DNA from: Eutreptiella sp. 'Long Island Sound 2002'
Lineage: Eukaryota; Euglenozoa; Euglenophyceae; Eutreptiales; Eutreptiaceae
NCBI GenBank assembly: GCA_964036045.1
Contig: OZ038381.1
Coordinates: 69,006,242-69,070,241, forward strand
Reading direction: 5' to 3'
DNA length: 64,000 bases
The notes below the pieces were generated by a model that saw only the letters and a list, made by a program, of their open reading frames with translations, was not told the DNA's origin and made no database searches. This document shows positions 19,091 to 29,020 of the stretch, piece after piece. The translations under genes were made by a program, and so were the position numbers. Position 1 is the stretch's first letter. The number at the start of each line of letters is the position of its first letter.

Positions 19091-20950
19091 CTAGGGGGCG
19101 TCGGTTGTGGAAGAGGGGGTGTTCTCCTCGGCCTCAACGTCGTTGACGCCCTTTCTTCTTCCCCCTTTACCTCCTCCTTTACCCTTCTTGTCCTTGTCCT
19201 TGTTCTGGTCATTCTGGTTGTTCTCCTTGTTCTTGTTGTCCGACCTGGGGACCCAGTTCCGCTTGATCTCCTGGATCTCCTTGGCCAACTCGGTCCCCAC
19301 CGACGACATCAGCTTGGCCAGCTCGTCCTTGTCGACCTCCATTTTGGCTTCCCGGATACCCGCGGGCGCACGCTTCTTCGACCCGTGCGCCTTCTTGTAA
19401 GCCTCCGTGTCGGCCTTGTGGACGGGGCATGTTCGGTGGTCATGGTTGAAGCCTTTCTTCCTCCCATAACACACGAAACAGCCCTGAGGGTGAGCTCGTA
19501 TGAACTCCCCAAAGGACAGCGGAGGGTCGCCAATGCGGCGAGGGTCCCTCTTCTCCTGCTTCTTCCAACCCTGCTGCAGGGGCTTCCAGTTTCCCGGCTT
19601 GCTCCCCGCGCTCAGGTTCCTGGCCACAAAGGCACAGACGGCCACCTCGGCGGGCTCATCGTCGTCGTCATCGTCGACGAGAGTCTCATCGCCGCCGGCT
19701 CCCGCTGTGTCCATGGCGTCTTCCCCGCCAGGTCCCTCGCCAACGTAGTTGACGTCGCGGTCGCCGGGCCTCAACCCGCGGGTGTGGTGGAGGTTTCGGT
19801 ACTCCTTGAGTACCTCCTCGCCAACCCACTCCAGGATCTCGTCGCAGCTCATCCGCGCCGGGATGGGCTGCAGACGGATGGTCTGGCCGCTCAACTCACA
19901 GTCGTCAAGGCGCCACATCGCGGTCTTCTCGCGATCGCCCGAGACGGTGATGAGAAGAGCGTTCCGCAGGGATTGCCGTTTGACATCCCGGGCCACGTTC
20001 TTCTTCGCCCAAGACACCACGTTCGTATGATACTCCTTGGGGAGCATCATCTTGACCGTGTGGTTGGACTTGGCCCTCTTGGATTCCTCCTTGGTGACCC
20101 TCTTGATCCATGCTTCCGGCAGCATGGAGAGCAGGCGAGCCTGCTCGTCACCCTCGTTCCAATCCTCCACATTGCGGCGGAAGAGGGTGTATTTCCCTCG
20201 GAAGTCACGCCAGTCCCGTAGGCGGATCTCCCGTCCATCATGCTCAAGCTTGATGGACTTCCAGCGCTTGGCAGCCACCTGCGGAGCGTCCACCCGCTCC
20301 TGCTCGTTGAGCCACTTCTTGGCGTCCTTGAGGGTCCTGATTTTCCCCTCCTTGGTCGCCACGAAGTATAGCTCGCCGAGCACTTCCGGCAGGCGGTACC
20401 TGAACCGTTTGAAGACATATCTCTCCGCATCCGCGGGAGGTAGGTCTTCAGTGACGGTCAGCCCCCAATCGTCCAGCTTCTCCAAGAAGCGGTCGAGGTT
20501 GAGGGGGTTGCCATCGTACATGGGGGGCTTGATGTCCTTGAAGTCTTCCCACACGGCGGCGTCCGCGGCCTTAGAGACCATGAACCCCGGCCGCGAGGTC
20601 GACCGAGGTTCCCATCGGCCTCGCCCACGGACTCCCACGGCCGCCACGTCCATCTCCTCCATGGAGTCCCTGTGGCTACGCCGCGGTTCCTCCACGTACG
20701 CCGAACCAAAATGTTCACGCCGTACTGCATCCATGTACGCATCCTCATCACGGCGCCGGCGGCTGCGTTCAGCGGCCTCCCGTCGTACACCACGCGGCGG
20801 GCTGATGTCGAACTCCTCAGGGTCCAGGTCCAGGTCCAGGTCCTCACCTTCGCCGACATCCCACTCCACGTCTCCTCTGGGGACCTCATCCCTGAGTCCA
20901 CCATAACGTCCTCCAGCCCTGGGGATTGGTGCCGGGGCTGGTGCCGGGCG
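19091..20950 (-). CDS. A1 Gag, capsid and nucleocapsid part
   Basis: Gag segment in the same phase as protease and Pol; the first Met is at 20869 (592 codons), with an upstream in-frame TGA at 20951. It has an acidic start (EWDVGEGEDLDLDLDPEEFD) and an Arg-rich stretch. A capsid-like domain follows, from DFKDIKPPMYDGNPLNLDRF through VLGELYFVATKE to GREIRLRDWRDFRGKY. A zinc knuckle CFVCYGRKKGFNHDHRTC is spaced CX2CX8HX4C instead of CX4H. It closes with a Lys/Asn/Gly-rich basic tail before TAG 19091. Role: builds the particle and binds element RNA. The TAG is followed by CGG, a context known to favour readthrough in some viruses. Confidence 0.85.
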   Translation of the reverse strand, partial: RPAPAPAPIPRAGGRYGGLRDEVPRGDVEWDVGEGEDLDLDLDPEEFDISPPRGVRREAAERSRRRRDEDAYMDAVRREHFGSAYVEEPRRSHRDSMEEMDVAAVGVRGRGRWEPRSTSRPGFMVSKAADAAVWEDFKDIKPPMYDGNPLNLDRFLEKLDDWGLTVTEDLPPADAERYVFKRFRYRLPEVLGELYFVATKEGKIRTLKDAKKWLNEQERVDAPQVAAKRWKSIKLEHDGREIRLRDWRDFRGKYTLFRRNVEDWNEGDEQARLLSMLPEAWIKRVTKEESKRAKSNHTVKMMLPKEYHTNVVSWAKKNVARDVKRQSLRNALLITVSGDREKTAMWRLDDCELSGQTIRLQPIPARMSCDEILEWVGEEVLKEYRNLHHTRGLRPGDRDVNYVGEGPGGEDAMDTAGAGGDETLVDDDDDDEPAEVAVCAFVARNLSAGSKPGNWKPLQQGWKKQEKRDPRRIGDPPLSFGEFIRAHPQGCFVCYGRKKGFNHDHRTCPVHKADTEAYKKAHGSKKRAPAGIREAKMEVDKDELAKLMSSVGTELAKEIQEIKRNWVPRSDNKNKENNQNDQNKDKDKKGKGGGKGGRRKGVNDVEAEENTPSSTTDAP

Positions 20951-21685
20951 TCAGGGGCGTACAGGCGTCCGCGGTGGGGCACGGCGGTTGTGGTAGTCCG
21001 CGCTGAGCCACTCATCGCGCCATTCCTCACTGCCACTGCCGGGCGGCACGCGCTCGTTGCGGCGGCCCGCGCTGTGGTGAGAGGGGGCGGTGAGAGAGGG
21101 GGCACTGGCGCTGGGGCGACTCCTGGGGGCTCCGCCGGGGGCGTGGGGTCTGCCTGGACCTGGTCCGGGTCCCCAGCCGTCGTCCGACGAGCCAGACTCC
21201 AGGGGTGGGTGGTCGCTGCCGACTCTCCCACGGGCTTCCAGCGCATCCAGCCTCTCCTGCAGGCCGCTGACGACGTTGGTCAGCGACTTGGTCTCGGCCC
21301 TGGCGATGTCCAGGTCCTTCTGCGCGCGCGCGGCGACCCCGGAGATGCGAGCCATCTCGACCTTGCCCGTGTCCACCTCGCACTCGAGGGCAAAGACCCT
21401 CCTGCGGAGGTAGACAATCCACCGCCAGGTGGTATCCGGGTCGCCGTTCCCTGGTGGGTCGTCGGGGTCCCCACGGGGGTCCTCCAGGAGGGCCTCCGCC
21501 GGGTCCGCCCGGTCCAGGGGGTCCTCCCCCGCCCGGTGGTCCGCCTCCAGGGGGTCCACTCGGTGGGCGTCCTCCAGGGGGTCCTGATGGTCCTCCGCCA
21601 GGGGGTCCCGGTGGGTCTCCGCCGGGTCGCCTCGGTGGGTCCGAGGATGGGCGCTTCCTCGTGATGCCGAACTCCATGTCGTCAT
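20951..21685 (-). CDS. A1 Gag middle part with coiled coil
   Basis: Continues the Gag frame upstream of the TGA at 20951. The real protein part begins near 21450 with WRWIVYLRRRVFALECEVDT and a long heptad-like stretch (ISGVAARAQKDLDIARAETK, VSGLQERLDALEA), then a Pro/Ser-rich segment ending TPVRP at TGA 20951. Coding passes into this frame from the other Gag frame through the GGxP repeat region at 21450-21650. It corresponds to the coiled coil of A0 Gag. The upstream end of this open frame (21470-21685) is probably only a shadow of the Gly/Pro repeat. Confidence 0.65.
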   Translation of the reverse strand: MTTWSSASRGSAHPRTHRGDPAETHRDPLAEDHQDPLEDAHRVDPLEADHRAGEDPLDRADPAEALLEDPRGDPDDPPGNGDPDTTWRWIVYLRRRVFALECEVDTGKVEMARISGVAARAQKDLDIARAETKSLTNVVSGLQERLDALEARGRVGSDHPPLESGSSDDGWGPGPGPGRPHAPGGAPRSRPSASAPSLTAPSHHSAGRRNERVPPGSGSEEWRDEWLSADYHNRRAPPRTPVRP

Positions 21686-23105
21686 CCTCGTCCATGTCGC
21701 CCCACCTGGGCGTCTCGGTCACGGAGGACTCCGAGCTCCGGTAGGGAGGAGGGGGATCCTCATCCTCACCTTCCGGTTCCATGGGGACGTCTCCGCCGCC
21801 TCCGCCCGTCCAAGCCACCACTTGGCGATGTCGACGGCCTCGTTCATCCCCGTCACTGGCGGTGAAGAAGGGGTCACTGTCGTGGGGGTGCCCACCCGCT
21901 GGCCTCCGCGGCCTCTCGGGGGTCTTCCCCTTGCCCTTCCTCCGTCGACGGGCGGTGGTGCTACCGCTCCCACTGCTGCCCGTGTCCGCCTCATCCAGTT
22001 TCATCCTGGAGGAGGCGTCCCCTTCGAAAAGCCTTCGAAGGGTCTCCACTCGCGATCCTCCCGGGGGAGTCTCGTGGCGGAGTTTGGCCTCTGCCTCCTC
22101 CATTGCGGCGGCGGTGGCTGCGGCAGCTCGCGCTTCGGCTTCTTCCCGAGCACGAGCCGCCTCGGCTTCCCGGGCCTGCAGCAGCTGCGCCTTCTGCGCC
22201 TCCAACGCCGCCAGCTCCGCCTCCGTCTTGGCCTTCTCCTCAGCGACCTTCCGTCGCGCGGCCTGGATGGCTTCCTTCTTGGCGGCGTCCTCCTGGGCCT
22301 TAGCCGTCGCTTCGGCGTGGGCCCTTTCCTCCGCCTCCTTCTTTGCCCTCCCTTGGGCAAGCGCCTCTTCCAGCGCCTTCTCCTCGGCCTCCTTGCAGGC
22401 AATGGCCTCCTGCGTCAGGCGGGCTTCCTCGTCGGCTGCCGCCAACTCACCGTTGACTTGGGCGGTCGCTGCCCCATGGGCGGCTACGGCCGTGAGTCCG
22501 GCCGCAATGGCCGCCACGGTCTGGGTGTGGATGGCCATGCCATGCGCCCACTGCGCAGCCTCCTCCTGGGCGATGCCGGCGGCGCCCTCCACGGCAGCGC
22601 TGTACTGCCTGGCCCGTTGCCGGGCAACCCGACAGTTGCAGGGCACCCCACAGGCGCGCTCACAGGCGCGCGCCACGTCCCTTTCGGGAGCGATGCTGCT
22701 GCTAGAGCTGGCCTGGTCGGCCGGCGTCCTCCCGCGGTGGGCCGACTCGATGTCGCTGCTGGGGCCTGCTGAGGCCTGCCGGGCCTTCAGGAGCAGCGAA
22801 CGGGGCTTGGCCTGGGTCTGCTTGGCGACTTGGATGTAGTCGCCAAGGGTGGTGGAGCCGGGGTGGTGACCACCATTGGGCCGTTGGGGACTGGGGGCTG
22901 GGGTTCCGCCCTTGGCGCCTTGGGCGGCTTCGGCAGCCAGGGACTCCTGGTACTCCCGCCACCTCCGGTCCCTCTTCTTGTCCCCGGCGGAACTCTTCTC
23001 CGTCGCCGGAGACGCGCTGCTGCTGCCCTGCAGCCTGCGCTCGCTCCCCGGTTCCGGGAAGTTCTTCTCGATCACGTCCCACAGGGAGACGTTGATCGAG
23101 GCGCC
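21450..23105 (-). CDS. A1 Gag N-terminal part: Ala/Glu coiled coil and Gly-Pro repeat
   Basis: Second Gag frame, shifted by one relative to the rest. It begins after an in-frame TAG at 23106 with VSLWDVIEKNFPEPG. It contains a Cys pair segment (ACGVPCNCRVARQ), a very long Ala/Glu/Lys heptad region (about 22500-22100) and a basic KGKGKTPERPRR patch. An acidic stretch (MEPEGEDEDPPPPYR) includes PPPPY, a possible late-domain-like motif. A GGPPG repeat then runs to about 21450. Beyond that the frame becomes Arg-rich nonsense while the coiled coil continues in the other frame, so one frameshift is inferred within the repeat. The length of this Gag (over 1200 residues in all) is far above the usual 300-600. 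Confidence 0.6.
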
Positions 23106-23468
23106 CTACGGGTAGGCGTCGGGGTCCTCGTCCTCCTCGATCCCGTCGGGGCGCAGCCCTTCGCCGGGCCTGTCCGGCCGGGTCCACGCCCTCCAGCGCC
23201 TCTGCTGGTGGCGGTACTCGTACCCTTCCGCCCGCAGCCAGTCCTCCACGGCCTGCAGGCGGTCGGGGGCGATGTCCGTGCGGAGCTCGAAGCTCCTCGG
23301 CATGCCGCCTTCGCACTGGGGGTGGCTGTGGCGGTAATGCTGGTCCCAAACCAACCCACGCAGCAGGCGTGCTGCATGGGGGTGGGGCCGCGGCCACGTC
23401 CTGCCCGCCTCCTGCCAATTCACCATGGCAGCGGGGGCGTAGATGGTCTCGAAGTCCTTGATGTGCAC
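23106..23468 (-). CDS. A1 Gag extreme N-terminus
   Basis: Open frame in phase with the next Gag part and separated from it only by TAG at 23106-23108. The first ATG is near 23427 (MVNWQEAGRTWPRPHPHAAR); a frame-open GTG lies further up at 23468. It has charged, Trp- and Arg-rich sequence with LQAVEDWLRAEGYEYRHQQR and an acidic end (EEDEDPDAYP). No named domain. Position directly after the leader suggests it is the true Gag start, with TAG either a mutation or a readthrough codon. Confidence 0.5.
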   Translation of the reverse strand: MHIKDFETIYAPAAMVNWQEAGRTWPRPHPHAARLLRGLVWDQHYRHSHPQCEGGMPRSFELRTDIAPDRLQAVEDWLRAEGYEYRHQQRRWRAWTRPDRPGEGLRPDGIEEDEDPDAYP

Positions 23469-23877
23469 TCGTTCAACTCAACGAACTGGTTGTGGTTGTT
23501 GAGGAGGGTGCTGCAGCACTGGATTGGAAGTGCGGCTGGTGCTGGTCAGCCGGTGGTTGTGGAGGTGGTTGACGCGGCCTTGCTGGTCGGCCGATGGGAC
23601 TCCGGGTCGGCCGATGGGGCTGATGCAGGAATCCTGGTCTGTGCACCTCTCTCACGGTTGCTGCGCGGTCAGGGCGATGCGCTGGACGGCGCTGCGGGCT
23701 CCGTGACGAACTCGGCGCTGTCGCTGAGTGGCGCTGCGAGCCGCTGCGCTGCGCTGCGAGACGCTGCGCTGCGCTGCGAGCTGCGAGCTGCGCCGCGCTG
23801 CTGCGACGCGCTGCTCGGGGTTGGTGGCCCCGAGTGGCACGCGGGGGTTGGGTAACCCCGCGGCGGTGAAACGCTTT
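23469..23877 (-). other. A1 leader between 5' LTR and Gag
   Basis: About 400 bp between the LTR end (23878) and the first Gag Met. It contains a dense run of gctgc/gctgcgag repeats (23735-23815) that could fold strongly. Immediately next to the LTR the minus strand reads AAAGCGTTTCACCGCC. It does not start with TGG, so no ordinary tRNA primer binding site is evident and the priming mode is unknown. Confidence 0.6.
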
Positions 23878-24575
23878 TGACGCGTTCGCGTGGGGGGCCG
23901 GCCACGGGACGCTGCGGTGACACGCACAGGTGAGCAGGCAGGCAAGGCACTACGCTCACAAGGGCATCAATACGCCTGTGTCATGTGACAAAGCGTTTCA
24001 GAATCCTTGCCACTCTGCAAAGAGGGAACGAAAGTATGTACAGCAACACATCAGGATATGTACACATGGGGTTAAGACTGGACTGGGGTAAGGGCATCAC
24101 AGGACCATAGACACTCAGTCCCAACTCATATCCCAATCCCAGGTCCGACCCTCCCAGTGGCTGATAGGGGCGGGGGCTCAAACACAACCCATGCCCTGCT
24201 CAGTCCGGACCCTGAAACCCTGCCAATAGGGGGGGTGTCCCGCCCAGCCACAGGCGAGTTCCTGGGACCCAGGGCACTCCAAGGCCAACCGACTGTGGCT
24301 TCCGATGCCCCCTTAATGGCAGGTCCCAACTCCACTCTGAGCCAGAGATATGGCCCCGCCATTATCACCCAGGAGTTGGTAGCTGAAAATGGGCTGTTTC
24401 AGCCCAAACTGAAATTAACTCAAAAAATCCCCAAAATTGACCCCTCGTCCGGACCCGCCAGAGGTAGGGACGAGGCAACTGACCCTGTGCCCTTCGAGTA
24501 CGAACTCTCTGGAGCCCTCACCCAACCCGGTTCCCTCTGAGGTCCCGGCATCAGGGCAACACGGATGAGTCAAGT

Positions 24576-25697
24576 GGGGTCATGATGCCAAAATCACCAA
24601 AATTGGCGTCATTCCCACCCGTGGTCCGCTCGGCCAAGGTAAGGCCAATAGCTCACAGGGTAGGAGGCAGGATCTAGGACTTATATCTGAGTGTACAACT
24701 TGAATTTAGGTCCGGGCTCCTTATGGGCTTAGAGAAATGGGGCCGTCAATTGACCACACGGAAGGGGGAAATTGGGGTCCCAAAATTGGGTCATTTTGGC
24801 TGCTTGAAATGAGCCAAAATTCAGTGTGCTCCCAATAGTATATCCCCACGCCGGCTTGGAGATCGGATCCGGCATTCCATACGTGATCCACCGGGAGTCC
24901 AACAGAGACTCCCATTATCTTGGCTCTCAAAGATCTCCATGCCACTTGGCGTGGTGACGATCCCAATTGGGTCCACAAATGCAAAAATGGCAAAATTGCC
25001 CATACTCAATTTGGCCTAGCGCCTTGACGAAGGCGGCTCCGCTTCGCCCACGTTGTGTGTGGACCATGGGGACCATTATGCATAACACCCATGTCATATA
25101 TGGTCCATTGGTCCATGCGTCTGGCGTGCACGAAGGGGGGTCATGATGCCAAAATCACCAAAATTGGCGTCATTCCCACCCGTGGCTCGCTCGGCCAAGG
25201 TAAGGCCAATGGCTCACAGGGTAGGAGGCAGGATCTAGGACTTATATCTGAGTGTACAACTTGAATTTAGGTCCGGGCTCCTTATGGGCTTAGATAAATG
25301 GGGCCGTCAATTGACCACACGGAAGGGGGAAATTGGGGTCCCAAAATTGGGTCATTTTGGCTGCTCGAAATGAGCCAAAATTCAGTGTGCTCCCAATAGT
25401 ATATCCCCACGCCGGCTTGGAGATCGGATCCGGCATTCCATACGTGATCCACCGGGAGTCCAACGGAGACTCCCATTATCTTGGCTCTCAAAGATCTCCA
25501 TGCCACTTGGCGTGGTGACGATCCCAATTGGGTCCACAAATGCAAAAATGGCAAAATTGCCCATACTCAATTTGGCCTAGCGCCTTGACGAAGGCGGCTC
25601 CGCTTCGCCCACGTTGTGTGTGGACCATGGGGACCATTATGCATAACACCCATGTCATATATGGTCCATTGGTCCATGCGTCCGGCGTGCACGAAGG
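24576..25697 (-). repeat. 561 bp tandem duplication inside A1 5' LTR
   Basis: Units 24576-25136 and 25137-25697 repeat in the same order, starting ggggtcatgatgccaaaatc and ending gcgtgcacgaag. The 3' LTR has a single copy. Units differ at only a few sites (for example gtccgctcgg against gctcgctcgg). The join lies in a short G run. Confidence 0.92.
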
Positions 25698-26659
25698 TTA
25701 GAACATGGGGCACGGCGGGCAGCAAAAGTTGAAAAATGCTCAAAATGGCCAAAAATGCGCACACTCATGGTTGAGGCAAATGAGGCACATGCCCGACTCG
25801 GACCGGAGTGTGCCATAGGATTGGTATCAAGTCATGTTGGTCCAACATATCTTTTGGGCGTCGCCCAACTCCTCCAGTATTGGGAATGGCAGGGTCGCCA
25901 AGTGAGCCCATGATTTGGGATAGTCCCAAATCGCCAACATGGCAGCCACGGTATGCCAAGCCTAAGAGGAGTTATCCGCCGGGTCCAAGATATGTTGGCT
26001 ACCGAAGTATGTACCCTCAAAACATACTTGGGTCATAATGTCAATTGAGCGCAACGTTGAGATACACGGTCGCCACTTGACATCATGACGAGCCAAAAAT
26101 GGCAAAATTGGCACAATGACACACAAAAGTGCCTTGGAAGGTCTACAATTATATTATAACATCTCCGGCTTGGATCGTGCAATCACTTAATCCTTCTAAA
26201 CACAATGACTTGACACCATTGACCTTCGATCCCACATATGTGCTCCACTTGGGGCGCCTTGAAAGGTTACGAGCGCTACTTCCCAAGTGGGCACATGAAA
26301 ATATGGAAAATTGTAAAACACACACCTTGCTCCCAACGCATCGCTTCGGGATCACCACACAAGCTTCCCTTCACGAAGGTTAGGTTCGCAATTGACTGTA
26401 GGGAGTATGGAGAAGGGGCTTGCACAATATGAGGTCCATTGGCGGGCTTGGCTTGGAGTAATGGACCCGCCAAATGGGCACACAACACAACACATGGCAC
26501 ATACCACATATTGCCCAACAATGTAGCTCCCACCACGATATGTCATGCCCCTCCAAGGGCATAACTTTGTGTCAATCGCTCATAGGAACTCAAGGAGAGT
26601 TCCTATGCAACACCAACACTTGCGCGCTACACTCGCGAGTTATCTTAACGCACGCAATA

Positions 26660-27364
26660 TCATGGCCAAAGAGTTATAACGCAAACTCTACCCAATTGAC
26701 CATGATCCATTACACTAGCGCGCACGTGTGGAAACGCAAGGCATATAATGCTTCCTAAATTACGTCGGGAGTATTGTGAATACATCCCACGTTTCCTTAT
26801 CGTAATTCCTCGCAAGCAACACGAGATATGACCTTCACGAGTGGCCTCACGAATCAACTTTGTTTTGCCCATATCTTTAAGACAAATGGAGGGCAGGATA
26901 AAAGGGAAGTTGATTCGTGCATACGGAAGCACGTAGGTCCACTCGAAAGAGGTCAAATCAAGTGCGGGGATGTCGAAGTCGAAAATCCGATTTCGACATC
27001 CTGAAAAATTCGGATTAAGGTTGCGAGTATTAATTATGAAAATTGCGGAAGCATCCATGCAGTTCCTGGCGACTTTGGAGCCTTCGTGACGGATAGCGTT
27101 AAAATTTCCATTATAAACAGTTAAACTGGCGGTTACGGTAAAGTCGCGAACCAACTGCCAGCAGTCAAAACAGTGAGTATCGGAACGGAAGCGTAAAAAT
27201 TGACGGAAACAATATGAAAATAAAACCCTGTTGATTCCTGATATTCTGATACACAAATCTCCGCTGGCGGTGCATCGGTTGCCGATGCGGGGCTTCACGG
27301 CACGGAACACGCCGTGCATGGGGTTAGTGGACCGGAGACCGGTTGTATGCCGTAACCTGGCCAT
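26660..27364 (-). CDS. Open frame within A1 5' LTR (hypothetical)
   Basis: Twin of the 234-codon frame at 11859-12563, differing at a few residues. It lies at the start of the LTR in element sense, upstream of where transcription would normally begin. No domain is recognised. Kept because it is intact in both LTRs; it may only be a passenger of recent LTR identity. Confidence 0.25.
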   Translation of the reverse strand: MARLRHTTGLRSTNPMHGVFRAVKPRIGNRCTASGDLCIRISGINRVLFSYCFRQFLRFRSDTHCFDCWQLVRDFTVTASLTVYNGNFNAIRHEGSKVARNCMDASAIFIINTRNLNPNFSGCRNRIFDFDIPALDLTSFEWTYVLPYARINFPFILPSICLKDMGKTKLIREATREGHISCCLRGITIRKRGMYSQYSRRNLGSIICLAFPHVRASVMDHGQLGRVCVITLWP

Positions 27365-27385
27365 GGGGTTCTGGGTACCGCTTCA

Positions 27386-27389
27386 TTAC
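27386..27389. repeat. A1 target-site duplication TTAC, right copy
   Basis: TTAC directly after the LTR end GCTTCA; partner at 9634-9637. Confidence 0.8.
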
Positions 27390-27721
27390 TACTCAAGGGG
27401 GAAATGACAGGCAATGTGCTGTTAAGCAAGGTGTGACCACCCTCCTTGGGGACAAGCGTGCCCACGATTAGGACCCCTGACGGGTCCAGACCCATGGGGC
27501 TACACCCTTCCTTACAGGGTTACCATACCCCTGAGGTGTGCTACGTATGTCTGTATGTGTCTCACTTCACTCCCCGGCGTGGCTCCCGGAGACGGGGCTT
27601 TGCTGACCTCGGACCGAAGGTCCTAATCAGGTACTCTTACCACTCCTATGGCGCCCAATCTCTGTGCTGGCGCCTATCCTTTGGGGAAGCCGGCAACAGC
27701 CCTACCTACTAGAGGGGGAGG
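27390..27721 (+). other. B1 3' UTR, second part, with polypurine tract
   Basis: Resumption of B1 after A1. The words gcgcccaatctctgtgctgg and a following cctttggggaagcc align with the minus-strand region below B2's stop codon. It ends in agagggggaggg (about 27711-27722), which would be the polypurine tract next to the 3' LTR; B2 has agggaggggggg at the matching place. Confidence 0.6.
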
Positions 27722-29020
27722 GTGGCCAAGTGTCTTAAAGGCATACAAAACGCCCATTTTTCGAAGGGCCAAAGACTAACGCACTCCCCTGCCCACGAGG
27801 AAAAGCACGCGAGAGAGGAGACACCACTACACTACACTCACTAAGGCCGGCACCAGCCTTCGAAGGCAGGGTGAGCACAACCGCACTCAGTTTTTACCAG
27901 GCCTGCTCACCCCAACCCCTACACACGCTACTGGGTGACCAGGACGTAGAAGTCTCGAGCCCTATTGGCTCCCCTGTGAGATTACAAAAGAACTGAGCGC
28001 CGCCAGGCAACTGTGGCCTGCCATGGACGCCCTCTGCTGTGTGCCTCACAGGGGTTGGAGGGAAGGAGTGCCCTGTGCTCAGCTTGTCGTAAGGGTTGTC
28101 CATGAAGATGTTGTGCAATGACCGAATTTGTTTGTGTGATCTGCGCCCTTTTTGGCTTGGGCAGCAAAATGGAAAGTCGCCGAAGGCAGCTGCTGCTGCA
28201 CCAATCACTCTGACCTTGTTCACTTGAGAGCAAAGGCAGATGAGACTCGGTCAGCGGCTGAGGAACCTAACTACCCTTGCTGTATTATACAGGTCTTCGG
28301 GTAGAAAAAAATACACTGTATTCTAACCGACCCACAAGCAAGCAAGCTTAAGGACTCCGCCCGTTCTCTTAAAGAACGTAGGGCAGAGCCCTGGGTAGCC
28401 TAAACAAGTGTTAAACCGTGTGCACAGCGCGTGGCCTACATCCTATCCTCACGTGATTCAACCAGGAGGTGAGCACCCCCTGGGCTTACCTACCTTACTC
28501 ACCACGCACCACGTGAATGCCGTAGGGAACACAAACGCAAGGACAGCTTCAAGCGTTTAAACAACCCTACGGCGAATTATAATCAACCCCAAACGATTAA
28601 TGCATCGTGTGTCATGCATGCCCTTCTTACCTCGTTTCCTGCAGATGAAGGAAGGGAATGGCGAGCAACTGCACAGCGCAAAACAAACCCAAGCGTTTCA
28701 AGCAACCCTATTTTAGCGCTACAGCAACACGAACACGAGCAAGCACTTTCCTTTCTGACCTGTGAAGAGGGAAAAAGAGCGGATTTTTGCACAGGGAAAC
28801 GTGTGAATGCCTAGATTAGGCACAGGCTCCGCCAGCACAGCGCATACACTAACCCTATGTGCGCGCTGCGTGCTCCAGTCGTTTCACTTACCTTCCATTT
28901 CAGTTTTGACCTGTGCAGAGCAACAGAAGTAAACGCCCGAACCCCGAAGGAACGCAACAGTGACAACCCTGGCGTTTTGACGAAACTACCACCACGCACG
29001 CAATACATGCGTGTGACATG
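27722..29020 (+). repeat. B1 3' LTR (edges approximate)
   Basis: The start is inferred after the purine run (tggccaagtg...). Homology to the B2 LTR (41.95-43.01 kb, opposite strand) is visible in blocks: caagcaagcttaagg...cgttctcttaaagaacgta (28331-28380 against 42390-42340) and cctgggcttacctaccttac (28478-28500). A TATA-like tattata lies at 28283-28289 about 45 bp before the first block, with a matching tataata in B2 near 42405. The right end near 29020 is a guess from a CA and the change to AT-rich sequence. Confidence 0.55.

Larger units (their letters stand above)
9638..27385 (-). mobile_element. Gypsy element A1 (chromovirus), complete, inserted in B1
   Basis: Complete minus-strand LTR retrotransposon of 17,748 bp. 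Direct LTRs at 9638-12584 and 23878-27385 begin TGACGCGTTC and end GTACCGCTTCA on the plus strand, so both have TG...CA ends. The host base string TTAC occurs immediately outside both ends (9634-9637 and 27386-27389), a 4 bp target duplication. A polypurine tract sits against the inner edge of the 3' LTR. From right to left the internal region reads leader, Gag, protease, methyltransferase-like module, RT, RNase H, integrase and chromodomain. The LTRs are nearly identical by eye apart from one 561 bp duplication, so insertion is comparatively recent and younger than B1. Confidence 0.93.
23878..27385 (-). repeat. A1 5' LTR (3508 bp)
   Basis: Direct repeat of 9638-12584, longer by exactly one 561 bp tandem duplication. 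Its outer end at 27385 is followed by the TTAC target duplication. It would contain the promoter for A1. No TATA element could be chosen with confidence. Confidence 0.92.
3906..29020 (+). mobile_element. Gypsy element B1 (chromovirus), interrupted by A1
   Basis: Plus-strand Ty3/gypsy element in order: Gag zinc knuckle, protease, methyltransferase-like module, RT, RNase H, integrase, chromodomain, 3' UTR, 3' LTR. It is truncated on the left, where A0's LTR abuts it. It is cut at 9637 by the 17.7 kb element A1 and resumes at 27386. Its proteins align along their length with those of B2, so they belong to one family. Many stops and frameshifts separate the domains, so it is a dead copy. The right end of the 3' LTR (about 29020) is approximate. 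Confidence 0.8.

Noticed and set aside
21781-22839. Plus-strand Ser/Ala-rich frames of 352 and 316 codons
   Set aside because: Antisense of the Ala/Glu coiled coil of A1 Gag.
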